A DNA stretch of 64,000 bases from Myroides sp. N17-2. Lineage in GTDB: Bacteria > Bacteroidota > Bacteroidia > Flavobacteriales > Flavobacteriaceae. Of the stretch, positions 16,588 to 24,912 are shown in pieces. How positions within the stretch are numbered: position 1 is the first letter of the stretch; every line of letters begins with the position of its first letter. Below the pieces are notes generated by a model. It saw nothing but the letters and a program-made list of their open reading frames with translations. It searched no databases and was not told the origin of the DNA. Location of the stretch: the NCBI RefSeq assembly GCF_002286775.1, contig NZ_NSGJ01000022.1, forward strand, positions 1 to 64,000. The letters are read 5' to 3'. The position numbers and the translations under genes were made by a program.

Positions 16588-17838
16588 TTATTTTAATGTT
16601 TTTCTGTCTCCGTTTATTACTCCGTATACTTCACCATTCATCGCGTGGTTTAAGAAAGCAGAGTTTTTAGATTTAGACAGGATATTTTCTTTGGTAAAGA
16701 TATACTCTTTTTTAGGATTGAATAGTGTTAAGTTCACTTTGTTACCTACTGCTATAGGTTGTTCTTCTATCTTGAAGATTGTTCTAGCAGCTGTAAGTTT
16801 AGCGATTACTACTTCGATAGGAAGCACTGTGTTTAAAGCGGCAAATGCTGATTCTAAACCAATAGTTCCGTTAGAAGCACTGTTAAATTCTAGTTTCTTG
16901 TGCTCTATATCTAGAGGATTGTGTTCAGATGTGATACAGTCGATCGTTCCATCTAATACACCGTTGATTAACGCTTGTCTATTCGCTTCATCTCTAAGTG
17001 GAGGTAATACTTTAAATCGGGTATCAAAGTCGTTAAGCTTCTCGTCAGTCATCGTTAATAAATGAACGGCTGTGCTACACGTTACATTTAATCCTTTTAG
17101 TTTAGCTTCTTTGATTAACTCTACTGACTTAGCGGTAGAGATAGTAGGGAAGTGTATTTTACCTCCTGTATATTCTAGTAAGAATAAGTTACGAGCTATT
17201 TGTACTTCTTCTGCAAGAGTAGGGATGCCTTTTAAGCCTAGTTTTGTGCTTTCTACGCCTTCATTAGCGACACCTTTACCTTTGATGCTATTATCTTGAG
17301 AAAATGCGATTACAAGTCCATCAAAGTCTTGTACATACTGAAGTGCAATCTTAAGGACATTGGCATTTTGGATTGACTTTTTATAATCTCCAAAAGCGAT
17401 AGCTCCTGCATTTTTCATATCGAATAACTCAGCTAAGTCGTTACCCTCAGATTTCATCGTTAAGGCCCCGATAGGGAATAACTCTGTTGTCTGACCGAAT
17501 GCTTTTTGTTTAATAAAGCTCACGATACTTTGAGAGTCAACGATAGGGTGGGTGTTCGGTTCTACAGCTACTTGAGTAAATCCACTTTTAGCAGCCACTT
17601 CTAATCCGTGTGCGATGTTTTCTCTTTCTTCGAAACCTGGCTCACCTAGACAAACTGAACTGTCAAACCAACCTTGAGAGATGTGCAGGTTGTCATACTT
17701 TACTTGTTCAAATTCGTTATTGTCGATTTGATTAGCAATATTAGTAATTACCCCATTCTCTATTTGAATGTCAACAGTTTGGTTGTGAAATGGGCTAGCA
17801 GGATCAATTACTTTTGCAGTTTTTAAAATGATATTCAT
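16588..17838 (-). CDS. Dihydroorotase-family protein with degenerate metal site
   Basis: The 416-residue amidohydrolase-fold protein aligns along its length with dihydroorotase (PyrC class I). The metal-binding DxHxHxR motif is replaced by D59-S-S-V-C-L-G65 (FDSSVCLGEPG). The segment expected to hold the next metal His reads FSQDN, the HxxHxS region reads HFPTIS, and the TDHAPH region reads SEHNP. Substrate-side features such as EPNTHPIVDS and GTIGLESAF survive. It is therefore likely a non-catalytic homologue, comparable to the inactive PyrC' subunit that supports aspartate transcarbamoylase in some bacteria. It heads a three-gene operon and has a promoter motif at 17882-17889. Confidence 0.85.
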   Translation of the reverse strand: MNIILKTAKVIDPASPFHNQTVDIQIENGVITNIANQIDNNEFEQVKYDNLHISQGWFDSSVCLGEPGFEERENIAHGLEVAAKSGFTQVAVEPNTHPIVDSQSIVSFIKQKAFGQTTELFPIGALTMKSEGNDLAELFDMKNAGAIAFGDYKKSIQNANVLKIALQYVQDFDGLVIAFSQDNSIKGKGVANEGVESTKLGLKGIPTLAEEVQIARNLFLLEYTGGKIHFPTISTAKSVELIKEAKLKGLNVTCSTAVHLLTMTDEKLNDFDTRFKVLPPLRDEANRQALINGVLDGTIDCITSEHNPLDIEHKKLEFNSASNGTIGLESAFAALNTVLPIEVVIAKLTAARTIFKIEEQPIAVGNKVNLTLFNPKKEYIFTKENILSKSKNSAFLNHAMNGEVYGVINGDRKTLK

Positions 17839-17881
17839 TTTCTGTGAAGTAGTTTATATTAGTGATGTGTTGTTATTGGTA

Positions 17882-17889
17882 CAAAAATA
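17882..17889 (-). promoter_or_regulatory. -7 promoter element for the dihydroorotase-like operon
   Basis: The minus strand reads TATTTTTG (TAnnTTTG), 44 bases before the ATG. Confidence 0.5.
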
Positions 17890-17940
17890 GGTTTTATTTC
17901 TATTTTATCATATTTACAATTAGTGAAAATAGAGCAAAAA

Positions 17941-17967
17941 AAATACATCCATTAATTGGATGTATTT
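17941..17967 (-). terminator. Terminator overlapping a stop codon
   Basis: Arms AAATACATCC (17941-17950) and GGATGTATTT (17958-17967) pair around a 7-base loop and are followed on the minus strand by a U-run. The hairpin contains the stop and last codons of the gene ending at 17952. Confidence 0.75.
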
Positions 17968-18707
17968 CGTTTTTTTGTTGCTAGTACTTTAGAGTTGTCA
18001 TAGCAGTCGTTTAATGCTTGGTAAATCTGGAAGTCTGTAGCTGTATAGATAAATCTATCACTATAGTTACAGTTCTGTAAAGACTTAACGATGTCTTCTC
18101 TAGTTATCTCTAGAAGACCACAAACAATCTCTCTGTCATATCTAGTTTGCATTAAAGCGATCATATTTTGATCTTCTTTAATAGCTTCTAACTTCTTAAG
18201 TTTTTTGTCTTTTCCTTTGAATAGGTTATAGACCACATCTACAGGACTAAAGAAAGTACCCATAGCTGTACCATAGTAAGGAGTTTGATTTCTTCTGTAA
18301 AAGTCAAATTGCATTTTATCATTTAGTTCGATAAGCTTAGTATCTACCTCTAGATACCCAGTTAATTCAAACTTCTTGATGACGATCTCGTCTAATACAA
18401 TTGTCTGTTCAGTGAAGTATATTTTAAGATTTTCGTTATTTAACCAGTCATTGGTTACCTTTAATTTGATAGGTATGTAGCCTGGATAAGATAGGTGTAT
18501 CGAGTCATTAAGATTGGCTTCTATACTAAAAGAGCCATCTCGCTTGCTGATTGTACCTTTAACTTTAGTAGTATTGATAACGTTAACGTCATCTACGGGT
18601 AAAAATGATTTGTCATTTAAAATAGTTCCCTTTACTGTGTTGCTTTTTTGCGCTAGAGCAGTAAAAGACGAAAGTATTATAAATAATAAAACTGTAAAAT
18701 TTCTCAT
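17952..18707 (-). CDS. Secreted carboxypeptidase-regulatory-like domain protein
   Basis: The 251-residue protein has a Sec signal peptide (MRNFTVLLFIILSSFTALAQ, cleavage after AQ). It is followed by a CarboxypepD_reg-like beta-sandwich (about 22-110; VKGTILNDKSFLPVDDVNV, GTISKRDGSFSIEANLND). This plug-like domain is widespread in Bacteroidota, often at the N-terminus of TonB-dependent receptors, and also in stand-alone envelope proteins of unknown role like this one. The C-terminal half is charged and helical. No lipobox is present. It lies between the helicase and the dihydroorotase operon and seems to be transcribed alone. Confidence 0.8.
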   Translation of the reverse strand: MRNFTVLLFIILSSFTALAQKSNTVKGTILNDKSFLPVDDVNVINTTKVKGTISKRDGSFSIEANLNDSIHLSYPGYIPIKLKVTNDWLNNENLKIYFTEQTIVLDEIVIKKFELTGYLEVDTKLIELNDKMQFDFYRRNQTPYYGTAMGTFFSPVDVVYNLFKGKDKKLKKLEAIKEDQNMIALMQTRYDREIVCGLLEITREDIVKSLQNCNYSDRFIYTATDFQIYQALNDCYDNSKVLATKKRNTSN

Positions 18708-18777
18708 AGTTTTTAAGATTGCCTAAAAATAAAAGATATTTTACAGTTTTATGTACTATTTGGTAAAAATTAACAAT

Positions 18778-20700
18778 TTAGTCTCTTCTAGTTCTTCTAG
18801 ATGAGTCACCATCGCTACTTCTTCTTGATCCACGTTCGTTACGAGGAGCTCTGTCAGATGATCTATCAGAAGAAGATCTATCAGATGAAGAAGATCTTCT
18901 CTCTCCACCTCTAAATCCTCCACCTTCAGATGATGATCTTCTGTCGTTACTACGACCTCCAGATCTATCAGATGATGAAGATCTTCTTTCTCCACCTCTA
19001 AATCCACCTTCAGATCTTCTTTCTCCACCTCTGAATCCTCCACCACTTCTACCACCTCCGCGGTTGTTGTGATCACGACGTCCACCACTACGGCCACCGT
19101 CATTATTAGAGATTTCAACATTCACACGACGTCCTTTGTACTCAAGACCGTTTAAGATCTCCATAACTTTGTCAGCGTGTTCAGCTTCAGTGTTGAAGAA
19201 TGAGAACCCGTCCTTAACGTCAACTTTGAATAAGTCATCACGACCTAACTCTAAAGTATCACGTAAGAAATCTTTTAATGTCATCCAGTCTAAATCATCT
19301 TTAGCACCTAAGTTAACGAAGAAACGAACTGCACCATCAGTAGGTATTTCTTTCGAATTGTTTCTTCCGGCAGCTACGCTAGCCATTGTGTTAGAAGCTT
19401 TTTGGTAGTATTCTAAGAATCTGTTGAACTCTACAGAAACTACTTTTTTAATGATTTCTTCTTTGTCAAAGTCTTGTAATAATTCAGTGATAGCTGGTAA
19501 ATAAGCTTCAATTTCATTATTAATTTCAACTTCTTTGATTTTGTTAGCTAAGTGGAATAATTGAATTTCACAGATCTCAATTCCAGATGGAACAGGCTTC
19601 TCTTCAAATTTGTTTTTGATGATACGCTCGATTTGTTGAATTTTTCTTAATTCACTCTTAGTAACGATAACCATAGATGTTCCAGATTTACCAGCACGTC
19701 CAGTACGTCCACTACGGTGAGTGTAAGTCTCGATTTCGTCAGGTAATTGGTAGTTTACTACGTGAGTAATATCATCTACGTCGATTCCACGTGCAGCAAC
19801 GTCAGTTGCAACAAGCATTTGAATTTGTTTACCACGGAATGATTTCATTACAGCATCACGTTGAGCTTGTGATAAGTCACCGTGTAATGCAGCTGCGTTG
19901 TATCCATCCTCGATAAGTTTTTCAGCCACTGACTGAGTATCTCTTTTTGTTCTACAGAACACTACAGAGAAAATATCTGGATTTGCATCTGCTAAACGTT
20001 TAAGCGCTGGGTAGCGATCTCTAGCAGATACTAAATAGTATTCATGGCTTACATTTACGTTACCTTGGTTTTTGTGACCAACAGTAATCTCTTCTGGAGT
20101 TTTCATGAATTCTCTTGCGATACGCGCAACTTCTTGCGGCATTGTAGCAGAGAATAACCATGTGCTTTTTTCTTTTGGAGTATCAGATAAAATAGATGTG
20201 ATATCCTCATAGAATCCCATGTTAAGCATTTCATCAGCCTCATCTAATATACAATATTGGATGTTTTTGATGTTAACCATACCGCGGTTAATCATGTCTT
20301 GCATTCTACCCGGTGTAGCTACAATGATTTGAGCTCCACGTTTTACGTCTTTAGCCTGTTCTGTTATGCTAGCACCCCCGTAAACAGCTACTGAGTGAAG
20401 TCCTTTTACATACTTCGAGTACTGTTTAATTTCGTTTGCGATTTGCAAACATAACTCTCTAGTCGGCGATAAGATAAGACCTTGTGTGTTCTTATTAGAA
20501 ACGTCTATCTTTTGAATCAAAGGAAAACCAAAAGCTGCGGTTTTCCCAGTCCCCGTTTGGGCTAACGCAACAATGTCGGTATCTTTCTCTAATAGTAATG
20601 GAATAGCTTTCTGCTGGATCTCTGATGGATTTTCAAACCCCATATCCTTGATCGCAGATAAAAGAGATTCATTTAATCCTAATTGTTCGAAATTGTTCAT
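18778..20700 (-). CDS. DEAD-box RNA helicase with DbpA-like domain and RGG/SR tail
   Basis: The 640-residue protein has the Q motif (FENPSEIQQKAIP), motif I AQTGTGKTAAFG, motif II DEADEMLNMGF, motif III SATMP and motif VI HRSGRTGRAGK across about 1-375, so it is an ATP-dependent RNA unwinding enzyme. A DbpA/CsdA-like RNA-binding domain lies at about 450-540 (DGAVRFFVNLGAKDD to GRRVNVEIS). The last 100 residues are a low-complexity tail of repeated GGFRGGERR, SSSSDRS and RGG units, probably binding RNA nonspecifically or promoting condensates. Likely roles are ribosome assembly or mRNA turnover, often cold-linked. The promoter motif TATATTTG is at 20720-20727. Confidence 0.95.
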   Translation of the reverse strand: MNNFEQLGLNESLLSAIKDMGFENPSEIQQKAIPLLLEKDTDIVALAQTGTGKTAAFGFPLIQKIDVSNKNTQGLILSPTRELCLQIANEIKQYSKYVKGLHSVAVYGGASITEQAKDVKRGAQIIVATPGRMQDMINRGMVNIKNIQYCILDEADEMLNMGFYEDITSILSDTPKEKSTWLFSATMPQEVARIAREFMKTPEEITVGHKNQGNVNVSHEYYLVSARDRYPALKRLADANPDIFSVVFCRTKRDTQSVAEKLIEDGYNAAALHGDLSQAQRDAVMKSFRGKQIQMLVATDVAARGIDVDDITHVVNYQLPDEIETYTHRSGRTGRAGKSGTSMVIVTKSELRKIQQIERIIKNKFEEKPVPSGIEICEIQLFHLANKIKEVEINNEIEAYLPAITELLQDFDKEEIIKKVVSVEFNRFLEYYQKASNTMASVAAGRNNSKEIPTDGAVRFFVNLGAKDDLDWMTLKDFLRDTLELGRDDLFKVDVKDGFSFFNTEAEHADKVMEILNGLEYKGRRVNVEISNNDGGRSGGRRDHNNRGGGRSGGGFRGGERRSEGGFRGGERRSSSSDRSGGRSNDRRSSSEGGGFRGGERRSSSSDRSSSDRSSDRAPRNERGSRRSSDGDSSRRTRRD

Positions 20701-20719
20701 ATAAATATTAAAATAGCCG

Positions 20720-20727
20720 CAAATATA
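20720..20727 (-). promoter_or_regulatory. -7 promoter element for the DEAD-box helicase
   Basis: The minus strand reads TATATTTG, 20 bases before the ATG, implying a very short leader rather than the long 5' UTR often seen in cold-shock helicase genes. Confidence 0.55.
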
Positions 20728-21095
20728 CTACTATTCAGCTTACGATTGTAGTTATTGCATGTTTATTATTCAAAAATAATTTAAACCGTAATTTTAATCA
20801 TTTTCCTTGAAGTATGTGTAATTGAGTTCTACCCTTGTAAATAGTAGTTTTGTAACTTGTATTGCTGATTATTAGGTAGTTCTTCTTCATTTTTAAGTAA
20901 TGAAGTGACTTGTGAATACTATTTTTATTTAACACTATAAAAATATACCATATCCAACTAGTTCAGTCTTTTTAGAGAAAATATTCTCCTTTTTTTGTCA
21001 TCTTGTGACTTTAAAACAGCGAAAAGCGTGCCGAAAAGGAAATGTCAGGTAAAATAATGTGTTTTTTTATAAAAAAAGAGCTGATTTGTAAAGTG
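20728..21095. other. Intergenic region without a recognisable gene
   Basis: This AT-rich stretch between the helicase promoter and the rdgB terminator contains no open frame with protein-like composition. I see no phased repeat element or riboswitch fold here. Confidence 0.5.
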
Positions 21096-21126
21096 AAGAG
21101 CAGTATTGAAGTTGATTACTGCTCTT
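21096..21126 (-). terminator. Possible terminator after rdgB
   Basis: Arms AAGAGCAGTA (21096-21105) and TACTGCTCTT (21117-21126) form a 10-bp stem with an 11-base loop just past the rdgB stop. The U-run on the minus strand comes only about 20 bases later, so efficiency is doubtful. Confidence 0.45.
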
Positions 21127-21143
21127 ATATATAGTTAGAGTTG

Positions 21144-21719
21144 TTATCCTTCTAATAAAAAGTCAACTAACTGACGTACTGCTTTTCCTCTATGGCTGAT
21201 TGCATTCTTTGCGTCCATATCGATCTCTGCAAAAGACTTGTCCATACCGTCAGCAACAAAGATAGGGTCATAACCAAATCCTCCTGTACCTTGGCGTTCT
21301 TTTAAAATCTGTCCATCAATGATACCTGTGAAGAAGTGTGTCTCTGTATGTAGATTCAGACAAATCACAGTTTTGAAGTTTGCCTTTCTATTTTCTTCCT
21401 CTTTTAAAGTGTCTAGTAACTTGTCGATATTAGCATCATCACTTTTTTCTTCGCCTGCATATCTCGCAGAGTATACTCCAGGGGCTCCATCTAAAGCATC
21501 CACTTCTAAGCCTGAGTCATCAGCGAAACAGTCGTATCCATAGTGTCTCTTGATAAAGTCAGCTTTTAACTTTGCGTTTCCCTCTATTGTGTCAGCTGTC
21601 TCCGGAATGTCTATATTACATCCGATATCTTCTAGACTCAATATCTCTATGGTATCAGGTAGCTGATTTTTGATTTCTTTAATCTTGTTTTTATTATTTG
21701 ATGCAAAGACTAATTTCAT
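21144..21719 (-). CDS. rdgB: Non-canonical purine NTP pyrophosphatase (RdgB/HAM1)
   Basis: The 191-residue protein has the family signatures: N-terminal LVFASNNKNKIKEIK, central ADDSGLEVDALDGAPGVYSARYAG, FGYDPIF, and the C-terminal SHRGKAVRQL. It hydrolyses dITP, XTP and similar deaminated purine nucleotides to monophosphates in the cytoplasm, keeping them out of DNA and RNA. The length is typical. It lies 12 bases after recG on the same strand, so the two genome-maintenance genes are probably cotranscribed. The catalytic and substrate-binding residues look complete. Confidence 0.96.
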   Translation of the reverse strand: MKLVFASNNKNKIKEIKNQLPDTIEILSLEDIGCNIDIPETADTIEGNAKLKADFIKRHYGYDCFADDSGLEVDALDGAPGVYSARYAGEEKSDDANIDKLLDTLKEEENRKANFKTVICLNLHTETHFFTGIIDGQILKERQGTGGFGYDPIFVADGMDKSFAEIDMDAKNAISHRGKAVRQLVDFLLEG

Positions 21720-21731
21720 ACGTGTTGTGTG

Positions 21732-23834
21732 TTAGCTTATATAGTTCCAAATAGTTGTTGAGCTATTCAGAAGGTTTAATTTGTTTTTGATTCTTTGGTT
21801 TTCAGGATCTTCTAGTGTAGGGTCTTCTTTTAATAGCTGTACAGCATTGTGCCTCGCATAGACCATAATATCTTGATCCTTGACGATATCTGCTATTTTT
21901 AGAGGAAGCGTACCACTCTGTTGTTTTCCCATAATGTCACCAGGACCGCGAAGCTTTAGATCGACTTCCGAAATCTCAAATCCATCATTAGTACGACACA
22001 TGGTCTCCATTCTAATCTTAGAGTCATTACTTAGTTTGTCTCCTGTCATCAGGATACAGTAGCTCTGCTCTGCACCACGACCGACACGTCCTCTAAGCTG
22101 ATGTAGCTGTGACAGCCCGAAGCGCTCTGCACTTTCGATAATCATCACAGAAGCATTCGGTACATTTACCCCAACCTCAATTACCGTAGTCGCGACCATA
22201 ATATTAGTCTCGCCCTTGATGAATCGCTCCATCTCTCTGTCTTTCTCAGCGGGAGTCATCTGTCCGTGTACGATACTAACACTGTACTCAGGTAATGGGA
22301 AATCTCTAGAAATCCCCTCATAACCCTCCATTAGGTTTTTATAATCTAAGGTTTCGCTTTCGTCGATCAGAGGGTAGACGATATATACTTGTCTCCCTTT
22401 AGCTATTTCGGTCTTCAGGAAGTGCCATACGGCTAATCGCTTTCCTTCAAAATAGTGGTTGGTCTGTATCGGCTTACGCCCTGGAGGAAGCTCGTCGATC
22501 ACAGAGATGTCCAAATCTCCGTATAAACTCATCGCAAGGGTACGCGGTATAGGCGTAGCAGTCATTACTAACACGTGCGGAGGTAGGGCATTCTTAAGCC
22601 AAAGCTTAGATCGCTGTTCTACTCCGAATCGGTGTTGCTCATCGATGATAGCCAATCCAAGGTTTTTAAAGATTACTTTATCTTCAAATAAGGCGTGTGT
22701 ACCTATTAATATATGTAGTTCTCCCGACGCCAACTCTTCGTGCAGCACACGGCGGTCGGCAGTCTTGGTAGATCCTGTTAGTAGTTTGATATTTAAGCCT
22801 AGCGGTTTAGCTAGTTCTTGAATTCCAACAAAATGTTGGGTAGCTAAGATCTCAGTAGGAGCAACGATACAGGCTTGGAAGCCATTATCAAGAGCCAAAA
22901 GACACGTCATAAACGCAACAATCGTCTTACCTGATCCCACATCTCCCTGTAGTAGTCTGTTCATCTGAGCAGGAGCTCCCACATCGTTTCTGATCTCTTT
23001 TATTACTCTTTTTTGAGCACCCGTAAGCGGGAAGGGTAGGTGTTCCTTATAAAATGTATTGAAGTAATCACCAACATTTTCGAAAGGGTATCCTTTGATT
23101 TTATCTTTGCGAGCGATGTTCTTAATCAGCAATTGTAGCTGTACGTAGAACAATTCCTCAAACTTTAGTCTGAACTGTGCTTTGCCTAACATATCCGCAC
23201 TCTTAGGAAAGTGGATATTGATTAGAGCTTCCTGCATAGAGATTAAGTTGAGTTTTCGCTTGAAGTCGTCTGATAAGGTATCTATAAATAAGGAGTGCGT
23301 CTCATTAATGAGTTGCATCATCATCTTGATAATCGCCTTATTTGATATCCTAGCACCAAATTTCTCAGTAGAAGGGTAGACCGCTTGCATAGATGTAGCG
23401 ATGTTCTTCTGGTGATCTTCTAGTAAGTCTAGCTCGGGATGGGGCATCGAGAACGTATTGCTAAAACTATTTATCTTCCCGAAGGCAACATAAGGCGTGT
23501 TTAATTTTAGATTTTCTTGTATCCACTTATATCCCTGAAACCACACTAGCTCTACCTGTCCTGTGCCATCAGAGAAAGTAGCGACTAGGCGCTTGCCTCG
23601 TTTCTGTTCTACGGTCTTGATATGGATAATCTTCCCGATTATCTGCACCTCGCTGTTATTATTATAAAGTTCATTGATCTTATAATATTGCGTTCTGTCG
23701 ATATATCGGTTAGGGTATAGGTGTAGTAGGTCTCTATAGGTGAATATACCTAGCTCACGCTTAAATATGTCAGCACGCTGTGGGCCAACTCCTTTAAGGT
23801 ATTCGATAGGTGTATCAAGTAGATTCTTAGACAT
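21732..23834 (-). CDS. recG: ATP-dependent DNA helicase RecG
   Basis: The 700-residue protein has an N-terminal wedge/OB domain (about 50-165) for branched DNA binding. Helicase motifs follow: I QGDVGSGKT, II DEQH, III TATPIPRTLA, and motifs V/VI with STVIEVGVNVPNA-like VATTVIEVGVNVPNA and HQLRGRVGRG. A C-terminal TRG-like segment holds LRGPGDIMGKQQSG. RecG remodels replication forks and Holliday junctions. It starts KNLLDTPIEYLKGVGPQRA, the common start in Bacteroidota. It heads a two-gene operon with rdgB. All ATPase residues appear intact and the length is typical. Confidence 0.97.
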   Translation of the reverse strand: MSKNLLDTPIEYLKGVGPQRADIFKRELGIFTYRDLLHLYPNRYIDRTQYYKINELYNNNSEVQIIGKIIHIKTVEQKRGKRLVATFSDGTGQVELVWFQGYKWIQENLKLNTPYVAFGKINSFSNTFSMPHPELDLLEDHQKNIATSMQAVYPSTEKFGARISNKAIIKMMMQLINETHSLFIDTLSDDFKRKLNLISMQEALINIHFPKSADMLGKAQFRLKFEELFYVQLQLLIKNIARKDKIKGYPFENVGDYFNTFYKEHLPFPLTGAQKRVIKEIRNDVGAPAQMNRLLQGDVGSGKTIVAFMTCLLALDNGFQACIVAPTEILATQHFVGIQELAKPLGLNIKLLTGSTKTADRRVLHEELASGELHILIGTHALFEDKVIFKNLGLAIIDEQHRFGVEQRSKLWLKNALPPHVLVMTATPIPRTLAMSLYGDLDISVIDELPPGRKPIQTNHYFEGKRLAVWHFLKTEIAKGRQVYIVYPLIDESETLDYKNLMEGYEGISRDFPLPEYSVSIVHGQMTPAEKDREMERFIKGETNIMVATTVIEVGVNVPNASVMIIESAERFGLSQLHQLRGRVGRGAEQSYCILMTGDKLSNDSKIRMETMCRTNDGFEISEVDLKLRGPGDIMGKQQSGTLPLKIADIVKDQDIMVYARHNAVQLLKEDPTLEDPENQRIKNKLNLLNSSTTIWNYIS

Positions 23835-23981
23835 ATTGTTTAAATAAATACGTGGCTAAGATACGAATTAGATGTCCTTTGGGCAATTAGGAAGTGTAAA
23901 ATCAGGGTGATTTGCTATAGATTATAGCTTAAGTATGCTAAATCAGTATAGCTAGATTCAAAGTTGCTTCGCAATAAGGGT

Positions 23982-24006
23982 AAAAAAAGCGAGCCGAAGC
24001 TCGCTT
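23982..24006 (-). terminator. Terminator after the 133-residue lipoprotein gene
   Basis: Arms AAGCGAGC (23987-23994) and GCTCGCTT (23999-24006) enclose the stable minus-strand tetraloop TTCG. A run of seven U on the minus-strand transcript follows. Confidence 0.9.
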
Positions 24007-24011
24007 AATTA

Positions 24012-24413
24012 CTATTTTTTAGTTTTTGAAATCTCTTTTACTAAGATGTACTTGATAGACGATGCATCAGCAGGTACATTCTCAAGTTTCTCACGTTTGA
24101 TCTCAACTACATATTCGTAACCTTCTTCGTAAGTAAATCCTTCGATACCAGTGTACATATTAGTCCACTCGTCAGAACCTTCTTCTTTAACTTGCATACA
24201 TTTCATAGGTGCTACTCCTGTGCAGTCTACTAATTTAGAAGCGATAGTTAATGTTTGGTTTCCTAGAACTTCCTCAGGTGTTGCCTCAGTTGATTCTGTA
24301 GGAGTTGTTGTTTGTTCAGTTGTTTCTGCCACTGGAGTTTCAGTTTCTCCATCTTTCTTACAAGATGTAAATGCGAACCCTACTACTGCAGCTAATAATA
24401 AAATCTTTTTCAT
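24012..24413 (-). CDS. Small lipoprotein of unknown function
   Basis: The 133-residue protein has a lipoprotein signal peptide with lipobox FTSC (Cys at about residue 18), then a Thr/Glu/Pro-rich flexible linker (ETETPVAETTEQTTTPTEST) and an 85-residue beta-rich domain with two Cys (LVDCTGVAPMKCMQVKEEG). The C-terminal domain resembles the small DUF4377-like beta folds found in Bacteroidota lipoproteins, but the match is by impression only. It has its own promoter motif (24435-24442) and terminator, so it is monocistronic. Confidence 0.8.
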   Translation of the reverse strand: MKKILLLAAVVGFAFTSCKKDGETETPVAETTEQTTTPTESTEATPEEVLGNQTLTIASKLVDCTGVAPMKCMQVKEEGSDEWTNMYTGIEGFTYEEGYEYVVEIKREKLENVPADASSIKYILVKEISKTKK

Positions 24414-24434
24414 GATAATTGTGTTTTATTTAAA

Positions 24435-24442
24435 CAAATATA
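24435..24442 (-). promoter_or_regulatory. -7 promoter element for the 24012-24413 lipoprotein
   Basis: The minus strand reads TATATTTG, 22 bases before the ATG. Confidence 0.55.
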
Positions 24443-24641
24443 CGTAAAATATTGATTTAATGGTTGATAAATGTGAATTTAATTAGTATTTGGCGAATCC
24501 TGATTTTGGGTTTATGATTTCAAAGAGCGTAGGGGTAATGTTTTTTAGTTTAGTGTGTTAGGTTTTTTTAGATACTTGATCGTTGTTGTGCTAGTTGGTT
24601 TGTTAATAGGATTGATTAGTTTATACGATTGTAATTCACTG

Positions 24642-24649
24642 CAAATGTA
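24642..24649 (-). promoter_or_regulatory. Orphan -7 motif at the edge of repeat copy 2
   Basis: The minus strand reads TACATTTGCAG, with the -7 motif TACATTTG. It lies 229 bases from the nearest gene, which already has a closer promoter motif. An equivalent motif (TATTTTTGCAG) ends repeat copy 3 in the same relative orientation, so it appears to be part of the element and may make a short noncoding transcript. Confidence 0.45.
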
Positions 24650-24690
24650 GGGGGGATAAAAATGTTATTCTGAACAAAGGGAAATAAACG

Positions 24691-24740
24691 CCACTTTTTG
24701 CCTAAAAATGCCCAAAAAGACCTTTTTTTACCACTTTTAA
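24691..24740. repeat. 10-bp-phased CC array of repeat copy 2
   Basis: CC dinucleotides open five consecutive 10-bp units at 24691, 24701, 24711, 24721 and 24731 (CCACTTTTTG, CCTAAAAATG, CCCAAAAAGA, CCTTTTTTTA, CCACTTTTAA). Read on the minus strand these are A/T-rich blocks ending in GG. The same array, in the same place relative to the palindrome and promoter motif, occurs at 45821-45886. Confidence 0.65.
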
Positions 24741-24793
24741 TTTATTTAATATGTTGATTATTAGTGTTTTGAGTGGTGTGAATTATGCTTTTG

Positions 24794-24884
24794 TTCGGAA
24801 CGCCTGCGGAAGAGTTCAGTATTTCTTCGGAAAGAGCCCCCTTTTTCCGAAGAACTCCCGAAGCGTTCTACAACTCTTCCCGAA
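24794..24884. repeat. Helically phased palindromic repeat, copy 2 (TTCGGAA type)
   Basis: Left units start at 24794, 24805, 24815 and 24826 (TTCGGAA, TGCGGAA, TTCAGTA, TTCGGAA). Right units start at 24845, 24856, 24866 and 24877 (TTCCGAA, TCCCGAA, TTCTACA, TTCCCGA). Spacing is 11/10/11, a 19-bp centre, then 11/10/11. The 12-bp centre (24833-24844) is CCCCC-rich. This is much more GC-rich than its surroundings. The reverse complement of copy 3 aligns to it along its whole length at high identity by eye. The surrounding region 24414-25086 holds no supported gene. Confidence 0.75.
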
Positions 24885-24912
24885 CAAACCCTATCTTAAG
24901 GTGTTCTCAGGT

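Noticed and set aside
18756-19121. Long minus-strand frame rich in Val/Glu/Asp/Leu repeats
   Set aside because: It is the alternative frame of the repetitive RGG/SR tail of the helicase; the repeated composition follows from the DNA repeats, not from a protein.
20728-21095. Possible cold-shock type long leader or riboswitch upstream of the helicase
   Set aside because: The promoter motif sits only 20 bases before the start codon, and no structured element can be drawn in this interval.
24794-24884. The phased palindrome as an ordinary rho-independent terminator or REP hairpin
   Set aside because: The units pair but the bases between them do not, there is no U-tract at either end, and the element is followed by a promoter motif rather than preceded by a gene end.
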